Below are positions 40,375 to 49,655 of a stretch of DNA of 64,000 nt, one piece after another (position 1 is the stretch's first letter; each line of letters begins with the position of its first letter). Source of the DNA: Atriophallophorus winterbourni (lineage: Eukaryota > Platyhelminthes > Trematoda > Plagiorchiida > Microphallidae); assembly GCA_013407085.1 (NCBI GenBank), contig JACCGJ010005261.1, forward strand, positions 16,910 through 80,909, written 5' to 3'. Below the pieces are notes generated by a model, which was not told where the DNA came from, did no database searches, and saw only the letters and a program-made list of their open reading frames with translations. A program made the translations under genes and the position numbers.

Positions 40375-40862
40375 TTGTTGGCAATCGGGTTACCAGATAC
40401 AAACTTGATGGGAGCCGTTTTAAGTTTATTTGGACCAATGGATGACTTGTACAGTCCTTCAAATAGCATTAAACGAACTAAGCTAGAGAAAATAGAAAAA
40501 AATAAAGAATGGTCTGCAGTCGCAATAAGCACTGAGGATTTTTCGTTCGTTTACGTTCTTTTGAACTATTGAGTGACCGCAAACTTATTATAGATTATGT
40601 ATTGAAATCTTTAGAAAATAAAACACTGTACAGTTGTGATAAGGTAAAAACTCTTTGCAGATTATTCAAATCTCGTTCAGTAAACTCAACCAGCAAAGTA
40701 GATATTTTATTCTGGATGGTACATCCGATTTTGCAGAAGTTAGAATTACAGACTCTAAAACATTCTGCGAAGAATTCCATATATATTTTGATGCTCTATA
40801 GAATACTTCTATCTATAAATATATCAGAAGAACAATTCGGACATTTAGTGTATTACAACTAA
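40375..40862 (+). other. Two adjoining unidentified open frames
   Basis: Frames of 65 and 97 codons abut near 40570. The second is lysine- and leucine-rich, begins SDRKLIIDYVLKSLENKTL and ends in a stop at 40862. No domain, signal peptide or similarity to the window's transposons is recognised. They might be an exon or an unknown mobile-element piece, or chance frames in AT-rich DNA. Confidence 0.25.
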
Positions 40863-41027
40863 ATACTCGCATGTTTATTGCTGTGCTGAAGCTTGAACGG
40901 GATTTTTATTTCTTCCGCTTTCGATTCAGAAGAAGAAGAAAATGAACAACAAAGAACTTCACGCATCATCGATGAATATTATCCTTTAAACTAAAGTGCT
41001 GTCAGAAACATTCACTGTATATCTATT

Positions 41028-41416
41028 TGTTGCTTCTTTCTGTTCCGTCAATATCACATTCGACACTGTTTTTCTGAACTGTCATTATCATATTGCTTTA
41101 CGGACCCTTTTGCATATTTTGACCTTGATTTACTGCGCACAATTTGTCGTAATCTCGATTGCGTGGGACGGTCGGACATCTGAACTTGATTTGATTTTGA
41201 CTCGTGTACGTAACTTGGTACGTACACGATATTGTTTTGACATTGACCCGGATTTACCCGGTTGACCCCAATATTTGAGGTATGTTTTTACTAAATTTTG
41301 ATTGCCTCAATACAGTACCGCTTTTGTTGACAAATCCTCGTTGGTTCTAAAATACCTGGGATTTTGCGCGTAACTCCATATTGGGGAATTTCCTTGATTC
41401 TCAATAAGAATCAACA
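41028..41416 (+). repeat. Left LTR (389 bp)
   Basis: Nearly identical to 43353-43741. It contains a perfect ten-pair hairpin: CGTGTACGTA (41203-41212) and TACGTACACG (41219-41228) with a six-base loop. Confidence 0.85.
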
Positions 41417-41497
41417 GTACTCAATTATTAGGTTAACGGGGTTAGATCCGGGTCAATGTCAAAAACAATATCGTGTACGTACCAAGTTACCAAGTTA

Positions 41498-41929
41498 CCC
41501 AAAGCCACCTTGGCTTTCTAACTATTACCACCTTCCAAAAACCATACTCGGCGTATATCTCGTTTAAGCTTTCCATCTGCAGTGCGATGCAATACTTTAC
41601 GCACATGTCCGTCTGCATCCGATATGATAGCCCTTTTCCACGAACTGCGCGATGCATTCTCGTTCTGGCAGAGAACATAGTCACCGACAGCAAATTCACT
41701 CCTGTAATGCTGTTAGTCAAAAAGGAATGAATTTGCTGTCGGTGACTATGTTCTCTGCCAGAACGAGAATGCATCGCGCAGTTCGTGGAAAAAGGGCTAT
41801 CATATCGGATGCAGACGGACATGCGCGTAAAGTATTGCATCGCACTGCAGATGGAAAGCTTAAACGAGATATACGCCGAGTATGGTTTTTGGAAGGTGAT
41901 AATAGTTAGAAAGCCAAGGTGGCTTTGGG
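41498..41929. repeat. Large inverted repeat of an integrase tail and polypurine tract
   Basis: Arms of about 203 bases (41498-41700 and 41727-41929) differ at about three positions and are separated by 26 bases. Each encodes an integrase-type carboxy terminus starting EFAVGDYVLCQNENASRSSW and ending RRVWFLEG in the outward 5'-to-3' sense of its own arm. The plus-strand arm has one extra A that shifts the frame; the minus-strand arm stays open. Confidence 0.82.
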
Positions 41930-41935
41930 GGGCGG

Positions 41936-42290
41936 TGTTGGATCCTTTCACCTTCCAACATCTATTTGTAATATTTCATGTGAATTTTGAAATCCAAACA
42001 CTTTCCATTTTGTTCTTGTTTCTTACTGCACTTTTGTTTTCCTCTTTCTCTTTGAATAATTTGACTCCATTTTTTCTGCGCCATTTCCCGTTTGGACTCG
42101 TGTGCGTAACGTGATACGCGCTCAATATTGTTTTTGACATTGATCCGGATTTTTACCCGGTTGACCCCAATATTTGAGTAACGCATTTATAGACAAATCC
42201 GCTTTGGGTTCTGATATACCTTTGGGATTTTGCGCGTCACTCAACTTGGGACGTTTCATTGATTGTCAAATACAATCAAAGGTACTCAAA
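41936..42290 (+). repeat. Diverged internal LTR
   Basis: It starts TGTTGG after the same G-rich tract and aligns with the outer LTRs through GACATTGATCCGGATTTTTACCCGGTTGACCCC and the GGGATTTTGCGCGT block in order. The LTR hairpin is retained with an A-T to G-C paired change (TGTGCGTA…TACGCG). It is the end of an older related element or a recombination product. Confidence 0.7.
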
Positions 42291-42380
42291 TAGTACTACA
42301 TAGTGCTCAATTAATTCGGAGTGTTCATCCGTCTTCCCGAATTTTGATTCGACATCTTCAAGCAATCGTATAGCAGTGGT

Positions 42381-43352
42381 ATGCTCAAGAAAGATTTTAC
42401 CATGTCGCTCGAGAACAAAGTCTCTGCTGAGTTGGATTTGATTTTTGATACCTTTCCTGAGGACACTTTCACTAATGACTCTCCCCACAGTTCATTTTCC
42501 CAATCTTTGCAAAGATTCGGACACCGTTTCGCTGAACCAGCAAAAGCAAGACTCGACGAAATGGAAAGAAAACGAAGAGCAAAAGAGAGGAAAAAATTAG
42601 AGCAGGAAATCGCTATCGATAAAATCGAAATTGAGATAAAGAAGAGAAAAATTAGCAAACTTTATCTAGAAAGAATGCTGAGTCTTTTTAACGATGACGA
42701 AAATTATTTCGAAAATATTGTCGCCACCGAGGTTCGAACCTGCGAAATCACTCTTCCGAGCGAAGCAGATAACCGCTGCACCATGACCACATTGACCTGT
42801 CGTCCAATCCTAAATATCCAAAGGTTTGACTGCAATAGCTCTGGTGAACCAGAAATTTCGGTTGATGTGTTTGATCGAAAGGCACCCGTTGCAGATGTTG
42901 ATGACTTTGTCACGATTCAGCCTTTCTCACAAAGTTGTGGACGTCCTGCCTGTTTTATTTCGTCTTGTTATAATCGTGATAATTTGACCAATGATTTTAC
43001 TGAGACTAAATTGACGACGCGATCTGGTCTGTTGAAGACATATCTGGATATTCCCACGAAACTGGTATTTGATTCCGGATTTGACGGGGGACCTGGCCGA
43101 GCTGCTGATATGTCCATTTCACGTGATCGGTGGAACAGTCCGGAAGGTTGCGGTGGTGATACATCGAACAATAAAGTGTCACCAGTCGACGTGATCAGTA
43201 TTTATGCTGATTCGAATTCCCGTGTGTGCGCATCGGAGCAAAATCTTTTTAATGACAAAATAACTTCGATTGACATGTGTGCAGGTCTGATGAAAGATAA
43301 AAGGAACAGAATGCCCGCGTGGAACGAAAGCCAGGCTGGCTTTGGGGGGCGG
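42381..43352 (+). CDS. Gag-like protein of the LTR element (uncharacterised)
   Basis: The open frame starts ATG at 42381 and runs 375 codons; the last 50 or so read into the right LTR. Residues about 50-105 are highly charged and helical (EMERKRRAKERKKLEQEIAI…), a probable coiled coil. The rest is polar, with scattered cysteines but no canonical zinc knuckle, protease or RT. Position between LTRs suggests a structural protein, but no homology was recognised, so the function is inferred from context only. Confidence 0.55.
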
Positions 43353-43741
43353 TGCTGCTTCTTTCTGTTCCGTCAATATCGCATTCGACACTGTTTTTCT
43401 GAACTGTCATTATCATATTGCTTTACGGACCCTTTTGCATATTTTGACCTTGATTTACTGCGCACAATTTGTCGTAATCTCGATTGCGTGGGACGGTCGG
43501 ACATCTGAACTTGATTTGATTTTGACTCGTGTACGTAACTTGGTACGTACACGATATTGTTTTGACATTGACCCGGATTTACCCGGTTGACCCCAATATT
43601 TGAGGTATGTTTTTACTAAATTTTGATTGCCTCAATACAGTACCGCTTTTGTTGACAAATCCTCGTTGGTTCTAAAATACCTGGGATTTTGCGCGTAACT
43701 CCATATTGGGGAATTTCCTTGATTCTCAATAAGAATCAACA
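43353..43741 (+). repeat. Right LTR (389 bp)
   Basis: Mate of 41028-41416; visible differences are near the start (TGCTGC versus TGTTGC) and one A/G change about 25 bases in. Confidence 0.85.
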
Positions 43742-43879
43742 CTTTTTTCCTTGCAATGCCAGTGTTTTTTGTATAATATCAGTTCACTTACACATTATCT
43801 GAAAGCAACTTAAAATCTTCGACGATCACCACGCAACGAGATTACCCGGATTGTATTTAAAGTGCGCCTCGTTATAACC

Positions 43880-44410
43880 GATGCTGGAAAAAGAAAAAGC
43901 AGTTTTTCTTCACCAGCATGGTGAGAGGTCAGCTGAAGTTGAATAGTGTATATAAAAAACAGAAAACTCTAGCATTTACTTGACTTACGGGATAATGCTA
44001 AAAAGTGACCTACCTAAGCTTGTATTGAAATTAGGGAGAGTATTCAGGAAAAATGTTAACCCAGTTGCGGTCCAACCCCTCCTCAAAACTCGAGACGGAT
44101 ATGCATGATATATGTTCTTCTGGAAGAATATTCAAGAAAATTACCACCCTAAGGCTGAAAAAGTGTTTCCTGGAGTCTAGCCGACACCGCTTCTTAGCAA
44201 TTTTAAGTGAATAAACCCGAGTGCTCTGCTCAAACTTAGGGTAAAGAAGTCGTTCATTGGTACGCCATATAAACCCTTTAATACCCTAAAGGTTTCATTC
44301 ATGTCACCACTTAAACGATCGCGCCAAAGGGAGAAGATATCGAGAGACATCATGCGTGCAGCGTACGGTTTCCCACGCTGACCATTAATCATGCGAGTTG
44401 CGAAGCGCTG
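43880..44410 (-). pseudogene. CR1-like 3' part with 3'-UTR hairpin
   Basis: The RT tail is at 44392-44177 (RMMSLDIFSLWRDRLSGDMNETFRVLKGLYGVPMNDFF…), followed by a 3' UTR with the CTCTCACC/GGTGAAGA hairpin at 43906-43928. It is 5'-truncated at 44410, exactly where the tandem tail of the next element begins. Confidence 0.72.
43906..43928 (-). repeat. CR1 3'-UTR hairpin (also 44574-44592, 57502-57525, 62856-62880)
   Basis: On the minus strand CTCTCACC, five loop bases and GGTGAAGA form a stem. Equivalent hairpins occur shortly before the 3' ends of family D, family F and the 62.8-kb element, although the tandem tails differ. In non-LTR elements 3' stem-loops are known to serve as RT recognition sites. 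Confidence 0.7.
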
Positions 44411-44749
44411 TCAGTATCAGTATCAGTATCAGTATCACAAGGCGATATTCGACCAAGTCGAAACGAGTGCTTAGATTCTTTCGGAGGTGTGCTTGAAAAC
44501 ACCCACCACTACCAGGATTGATTCGTAAGTAACACAGGCGTGTGTAACTGTGAATGGAAGATGGGAGATGTCTCATCACCGAAAGGTGAGAGAGTTATGC
44601 ATGTTGCATGTCCAATCGAATGAAAAGACGATGGACAGCAGTTTATTTACACAAATGCGAAAAAATGAAAAAAGAAACTCTTTTTTGTGTTTCAAAAAAT
44701 TTTTCGAATATTTTTGTGTTTTTTTATCATAAAAATGAGGGATTTAGTC

Positions 44750-47617
44750 TTAAGGGTAATGCTCCGGGAAGAGCTCCTGCCACCGTTCGTCCAGCCCATG
44801 TTTGAACGCAATTACTGAAGTTGCCAAGATTAGTTCTGCGGGAAGTGAGTTCCACGCGTTCACTATACGGATGCTAAAGAAGTGCGTTCTGGATTCGAGC
44901 CTGGTGTGCTGTTTACTTAGCTTAAAACTGTGCCCTCGTGTACCAACCAAAGGAGAGAACCGGAAGAAGTCATCGAATTCTAAACAACTTAGTCCTTTGA
45001 CAACCTTAAAGGTCTCTATAAGATCCCCCCTAAGTTGCCTCCTCCTAAGTGAGAAAAGTCCTAGTGCTAATAGACGATTTTCATAATTGGTGTGTGCTAA
45101 CCCCTCGATCATGCGAGTGGCCAGCTTCTGTACCTTTTCTAGCTGCACTATATCCTTCTGGTAATACGGCTTCCAAGCCTGGATACAGTATTCTAAATGT
45201 GGCCTTACTATTGCCTTGTAAAGGGGCAATAGCACCTCAGCTTTTCTGCAAGTGAGGGCTGAACGTAGTCGAAAGAGTTCCCTCCTGGCCCTTTGAGCTG
45301 CAGCAGCACATTGGTCAGCCCACTTAAAGTTTGCGGAGACTACGATTCCTAGGTCCTTAGTAGACTTTACCCTACGGAACTCCGTGTGAGCTGAGGGCGT
45401 AGACACAATCATGTTGCCTGCTAGTGTAGAGAGCAAGTGACTCTTATCTAGGTTAAGGGGAAGGTCCCACTTACCCGCCCATGCTGTTACAGCTTCCACA
45501 TCACTTATCAGATCGGAGTTATCCGACCTACCGACAATTTTAACGTCGTCAGCAAACATATAACAGGGTGAGCGCAGTTGGCTGGCAAGATCATCAATGA
45601 AGATGAGGAACAGCAACGGCCCCAAGACTGAGCCCTGGGGAACCCCACTCGTTACATGCGCACTTGCGGAGTAAGTATCATCTACCCTGACAGTAAAGGA
45701 ACGGTCGCTAAGGAATGCTCGAATCCAGCCCAGAAGGTTCCCTGATACTCCTATGGCTGAGAGTTTGAGAAGCAAGAGCCTATGGTTGACTGAATCGAAA
45801 GCCTTACTAAAGTCGAGATAGAAGACTTCTACAGCTATACCATCATCCATCCTCTTAGTAACCTCGTTAAGAAAGCTCAACAAATTTGTCAGACATGACC
45901 TACCTTTTAAGAAGCCGTGCTGTGCGCCACTCAAAAGAGAGTGTTTGGTTAGATATCCACATATTTTATCGCGGATCAATCTTTCCATAACCTTACATAG
46001 TACACTAGTGAGGCTAACCGGGCGGTAATTATTGACCGCCGAGGAAGCTCCTCCCTTATGGATAGGTACTACAACGGCTGTTCTCCAGTCTAAAGGAAGG
46101 GTGCCCTGACTGAGGGATGATGTGAAAAGTTCTGTGATCGGCACAGCTAACATAGGCGCTAGCAGTCTGATCATTCGTGGATGGATGCTATCGGGCCCAG
46201 CCGACTTGTTGTAAGCTAGGCTGGCCAATATATTCTCAACAATGTGTACCTCGAATGTAAGGTCAGTGCAGAGGGGGCGATCAGAGAGTACACATTGGAG
46301 TGATGGCGCAGATGCATTCGAGTTATAATCTCGGCGTTGTACGCCTTGAAAATGCGCGGAAAACAATTGAGCCCTTTCAGTGCTTGCAATGACGGCTGAT
46401 CCATCGTCCCTTCTCAAGGTACCTACACCTTTTCGTGTTGACCCTTTAGATTGAACGTAGCTGTAGTAACGTTTCGGATGAGTATGGGCCTCTTGAGCGA
46501 GTCTCATTTCGAAAGAAATCTTTGCTCCACGTATCTTGGAAACAGCTATGTTTCGCGCTTCTTTGTAACGGGCCCAAGTCCCACATGAGGGAGTAAGCTT
46601 ATAACGCCTCCATTTTGCGTCGCGGTGACGTACGCTACGGGAAACTGAGGCTGACCACCATTGAGGTTTACCTTTTTTGCGAACGGGTAAGAGAGGAGCG
46701 AATCGATCCTGAAGTTGAAGGATGTTATTCTTGATCTGCCCCCACATCCCATCCACATGGTCAATGTTTTGCCATGGGAGTAGCGCTGCTGCCTGTAATA
46801 GGGAAGCAGGGTCGATCCTATGGAAGCTTCGAGACATCTTAAGTGGGGGTTTACCAAATGAAAGAAGTAACTCGCAGGCTAACACTACGTGGTCGCTCTT
46901 TCCTAGTGGTGGCAGTACGACCAAATTTTGTATACCGCTTTCAGAAGTAGAAATAACTAGGTCAAGAATAGACGGAGACTGACCCTCGCGGAATCTAGTT
47001 GGTTCGTTTACGTGTTGGTAAAGTGCATGGGAGTGTAACCAGTCCAGAAAATCGTTCGCGACTCCTGGGGCATGCGAGGTTTGGTACTCCCAGTTTATTT
47101 CGGGTAGATTAAAATCGCCGAAGATTACAACACGTGGTGATACGGCTAAAAGAGACGAGAGCTGAATTTGCAAAAGAGCATCTTCTTCCAAACTAGTGCT
47201 CGGACTACGGTAGATGCAGCTTACAACTATACGCGTGCATCCATGTATGAGCAAGGCAGATATTATCTGCACATTCGTTGTAGAAAAAGAAATACTTTTC
47301 TCGAAGGGAATAGCGTTATCAATAAGGAGCAACGCCCCTCCAGCTAGCTTACCCAGGGGTCGATCGCTTCTTACGGCGCTAAACCTATCCGCGATTAAAG
47401 CTGGTATGTGGTCATCATGAGACAACCATGATTCCGTGACACCCACAATTTTGCAGTGGGTGTCGTCAACTCTACAGAGGAGTTCAGCCCATTTATTTCT
47501 AATGCTACAAGCGTTTGTATAGAACAAAAGAGCACTATCGTGTGGGGCCAGACTCCCGGTGTTAGGGCTACCTAAGAGCTCTTTGTCCTCGGGCGTAATG
47601 CCCGAGGCTGCTTCGCG
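44750..47617 (-). CDS. Retrotransposon ORF2: AP endonuclease and reverse transcriptase (family D)
   Basis: Open from 47617 (via frameshift) to TAA at 44750. Counting from the leucine codon at 47527: endonuclease (TNACS; TESWL about 31; IYRSP about 105; GDFNLP about 137; SILDLV about 186; GKSDHV about 209), then RT (AGPDSIHP about 443; HKGG about 490; QHGFLKGRSCLTN about 536; LDFSKAFDSVNH about 571; TSGVPQGSVLGPLLF about 626; FADD about 658) and a CR1-type tail ending SIRIVNAWNSLP. All catalytic motifs are present. No ATG lies upstream of the endonuclease within the open frame; the ORF2 frame is -1 relative to ORF1 and overlaps its end. Confidence 0.9.
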   Translation of the reverse strand, partial: REAASGITPEDKELLGSPNTGSLAPHDSALLFYTNACSIRNKWAELLCRVDDTHCKIVGVTESWLSHDDHIPALIADRFSAVRSDRPLGKLAGGALLLIDNAIPFEKSISFSTTNVQIISALLIHGCTRIVVSCIYRSPSTSLEEDALLQIQLSSLLAVSPRVVIFGDFNLPEINWEYQTSHAPGVANDFLDWLHSHALYQHVNEPTRFREGQSPSILDLVISTSESGIQNLVVLPPLGKSDHVVLACELLLSFGKPPLKMSRSFHRIDPASLLQAAALLPWQNIDHVDGMWGQIKNNILQLQDRFAPLLPVRKKGKPQWWSASVSRSVRHRDAKWRRYKLTPSCGTWARYKEARNIAVSKIRGAKISFEMRLAQEAHTHPKRYYSYVQSKGSTRKGVGTLRRDDGSAVIASTERAQLFSAHFQGVQRRDYNSNASAPSLQCVLSDRPLCTDLTFEVHIVENILASLAYNKSAGPDSIHPRMIRLLAPMLAVPITELFTSSLSQGTLPLDWRTAVVVPIHKGGASSAVNNYRPVSLTSVLCKVMERLIRDKICGYLTKHSLLSGAQHGFLKGRSCLTNLLSFLNEVTKRMDDGIAVEVFYLDFSKAFDSVNHRLLLLKLSAIGVSGNLLGWIRAFLSDRSFTVRVDDTYSASAHVTSGVPQGSVLGPLLFLIFIDDLASQLRSPCYMFADDVKIVGRSDNSDLISDVEAVTAWAGKWDLPLNLDKSHLLSTLAGNMIVSTPSAHTEFRRVKSTKDLGIVVSANFKWADQCAAAAQRARRELFRLRSALTCRKAEVLLPLYKAIVRPHLEYCIQAWKPYYQKDIVQLEKVQKLATRMIEGLAHTNYENRLLALGLFSLRRRQLRGDLIETFKVVKGLSCLEFDDFFRFSPLVGTRGHSFKLSKQHTRLESRTHFFSIRIVNAWNSLPAELILATSVIAFKHGLDERWQELFPEHYP

Positions 47618-47623
47618 TTTTTT
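47572..47623 (-). promoter_or_regulatory. Predicted -1 ribosomal frameshift signal, family D
   Basis: In the ORF1 frame TCA AAA AAC gives the heptamer A AAA AAC (47623-47617). A nine-base spacer is followed by a perfect eight-pair hairpin CCTCGGGC (47607-47600) / GCCCGAGG (47594-47587) with loop ATTAC, and the ORF1 stop TAG at 47574-47572. A -1 slip continues at CGC in the ORF2 frame, open into the endonuclease. The design matches 20982-21024 although the hairpin sequences differ. Confidence 0.82.
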
Positions 47624-48732
47624 GAAGGCTGAATTTCATCAAGAGATACAGCATTCGTTTTTGAAGCAGACGACAACTCTTGGCATCTAGTTCCATCTTC
47701 ATGGTCTGAGTCACTACAACTCATCCAAGATTCGTCCTCTAAAGGACGAAGCACGACAGTGGCGCACTTCAATGTTGGAGTAAAATTCTCCTGTGTTAGC
47801 GTTATCGCCACACTTTTGTCATTTTCTAAGCTTCGACTCTGGAGCGAGTTTGGTGAGCTACGAGTTACTGCTAACTTAGACTTTCTAGCTCTAATTGGGC
47901 TAGAAGTTTTCAGGTGTGCCGGGGTGTCAGGTTGTACGACGCATTTTCCCTCGACGCAGGTAAGCTTCTCTGCTTTCGAGAGGAAGTAGTCGCGATCACA
48001 TTGCTTTGTGAATTCGACTACAATTGGCCGCGGCGATCTGGTAGATGCGTCGTTTGGGCCACCCCTCCATTTCCCGACCCTGTGAACTCGCTTCAGCGGA
48101 GTATTAGGTCGCATGCCTGAAGCACGGAGTAGGTCGATAACCTTTCTCCGATCGCTTTCCTTACGAGCCTTTGATTCTCGGATAAAAGGCTCAACCTGCG
48201 TTAAAATCAGGACATTTTTAGTTCGTGTTGAGCTAACTTGGTTCCTGGCTTGCAGCTCAGCAACCACTTTTCCTAAATGGTGGACTTCCCGAGCTAGAGC
48301 GCGAACGTCCTTAGTCGGGCTGATGTGAACACCCCTATTTTCTTTAACTTTTTTCCATGGAGCCTTTGGGGGACAGGAAGATGGCGATGATTTCGCCTTC
48401 TGTGTTCTCAAAGGAGTGGTATGCTGGCTGGAGGTAGACGGGACCCCTGACCTAGCTACTTCGGCAAACGTTTTGGGTTTCGGAGATGGACGAGGAGGAG
48501 AACGCTTACGTTCCTCAAGACGCTTACGTTCCTCAACCAAAGTTTCCACGGACTTCATGCAGTCAGCACATAGCCATGTAAGCCATCGATGGGCCGCATA
48601 AACCTTAAATTGTGCTGACGACAGTCCACAGCATTTGGGATGAGCCCAACGCAGGCACACGTCGCACTCTATACCTTTGGAAACCTTCTTGTTGCAGCTA
48701 GAGTAAAGGCAAAGACAAGAATTTTGAATCAT
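47572..48732 (-). CDS. Retrotransposon ORF1: PHD-type finger plus RRM-like domain (family D)
   Basis: 386 codons from ATG. Residues about 6-58 form a Cys/His-rich PHD-type finger (CLCLYSSC, CDVC, HPKCC, CADC). 65-140 is proline-, serine- and lysine-rich. 145-168 is a short leucine-rich helix (LAREVHHLGKVVAELQ). About 172-260 is RRM-like, starting NVLILTQVEPF and containing RVHRVG and IVVEF. The tail is basic. It probably binds element RNA. Its last 15 codons overlap the ORF2 frame and include the slippery site. Confidence 0.82.
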   Translation of the reverse strand: MIQNSCLCLYSSCNKKVSKGIECDVCLRWAHPKCCGLSSAQFKVYAAHRWLTWLCADCMKSVETLVEERKRLEERKRSPPRPSPKPKTFAEVARSGVPSTSSQHTTPLRTQKAKSSPSSCPPKAPWKKVKENRGVHISPTKDVRALAREVHHLGKVVAELQARNQVSSTRTKNVLILTQVEPFIRESKARKESDRRKVIDLLRASGMRPNTPLKRVHRVGKWRGGPNDASTRSPRPIVVEFTKQCDRDYFLSKAEKLTCVEGKCVVQPDTPAHLKTSSPIRARKSKLAVTRSSPNSLQSRSLENDKSVAITLTQENFTPTLKCATVVLRPLEDESWMSCSDSDHEDGTRCQELSSASKTNAVSLDEIQPSKNAKQPRALRPRTKSS

Positions 48733-48857
48733 TTTGCTAATGTAATCAATGAATCAGAAATTTAATGAATTTCGAAAAATTTAGCAGCGTGGAAACAAAA
48801 TTCAAACCGGGCGCGAAACAAGGATGTCCAAAGGACACCACGCCTAAACACAATATT

Positions 48858-49020
48858 CGAGATGCGGACTAACTAATGTTTTGTTAATGGGTAGGAATGC
48901 TTCGGGTCATTTGCTTGATAGCACTGATTTCAGCCGGAAAAGTACCTTGCGTGCACACGAAGCTGCAACGGCACATTGGTCCTCCCATTTAAAGTCAGCC
49001 CTAACCAATATCATTAATCC
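48858..49020 (-). pseudogene. CR1-like RT relic interrupted by family D
   Basis: The minus strand encodes FKWEDQC…A.SCARKVLF and LPINKTLVSPHLEYC, the thumb region of a CR1-like RT (compare FKWADQCAAAAQRARRELF and LPLYKAIVRPHLEYC of family D). It ends abruptly at the family D 5' end. Confidence 0.65.
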
Positions 49021-49262
49021 TTAGCGGACGTATTTTTCGTCGCTCTGACAATTTAGGTCATATCTTCGATGCATCAGCACGTATTTATACCATTTGAAGT
49101 ATTTCGAGTATCACTCAACGATATCTATCGGATTTCATACTTTTCCATCGTGCAAGTGAACTTACAGCAAAGTTATCAGTTTGACGGGAAAAGTACATTT
49201 TGTTCACGCGCACAAAGTTTTCCCTACACCAGCTGTCCTACGGATTTTGCAATCATTGCAAA
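49021..49262. other. Unassigned flank
   Basis: 49180-49220 (GGGAAAAGTACATTTTG…GCGCACAAAG) resembles 48935-48965, which suggests a small duplication of the RT relic. No gene. Confidence 0.35.
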
Positions 49263-49635
49263 TGTTACGTTCTTGATATGGAGCTAATAATGCACCGGAT
49301 ATGCTTTCCACAATATTGCCCAACCGACTATTGAGAGAGAAGACCAAAGCTTCAGAGAAGTTGTATGGGAGCTCACTTCCAATAATAACAAACATAGTTT
49401 ACTCATCCATATATATAGGCTGAGAATGTAAAAGGAAATGACCTTGGAAAATAGCACATTAAAACCGTGTAAAGGACTCGATGGACCAATCAGAATAAAG
49501 GGCGAATACGATCAAATTATAATCATGTTTTTCGCGCCAAATAATTCAAATCTATGTTGACATAGTGTCAATATAGAGTCGTAATATCTTCAAAGATATT
49601 GAGTTTTTAGGGAAAATAAACGTCTTTTCCCATTA
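49263..49635 (-). repeat. 3' LTR (373 bp)
   Basis: Shares almost all sequence with 52044-52427; carries a short private insert (TTTTTCGCGCCAA near 49527). Confidence 0.88.
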
Positions 49636-49655
49636 CCTCCCTTTTTAAAAGTGAC

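Larger units (their letters stand above)
41028..43741 (+). mobile_element. Non-autonomous LTR element with an internal inverted repeat
   Basis: LTRs at 41028-41416 and 43353-43741, both 389 bp, start TGYTGCTTC and end TCAACA; I see only a couple of differences, so insertion was recent. A G-rich tract (TTTGGGGGGCGG) precedes the right LTR, as expected for a polypurine tract. Inside are an inverted partial LTR (about 41424-41495), two inverted integrase-tail arms, a diverged LTR (41936-42290) preceded by the same G-rich tract, and a gag-like ORF. No RT or integrase core is present. Flanks CTATT and CTTTT might be an altered five-base target duplication. Confidence 0.8.
44411..48857 (-). mobile_element. 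CR1-like non-LTR retrotransposon, family D, apparently intact
   Basis: The 3' end is a tail of about four ATACTG hexamers (44411-44436). The 3' UTR has a CTCTCACC-TTTC-GGTGATGAG hairpin (44574-44592). ORF2 and ORF1 are open, and the 5' UTR starts near 48857, where sequence changes to an older RT relic. About 4.45 kb with both proteins uninterrupted makes this the best candidate in the window for a recently or currently active element. Confidence 0.85.

Noticed and set aside
43288..43310. CTGATGA as another hammerhead core
   Set aside because: No GAAA at the right distance and no flanking helices; it lies in the gag-like ORF.
45545..45575. Minus-strand CTGACGACGTTAAAA as a hammerhead
   Set aside because: It encodes the FADDV catalytic motif of the RT; no stem II or III.
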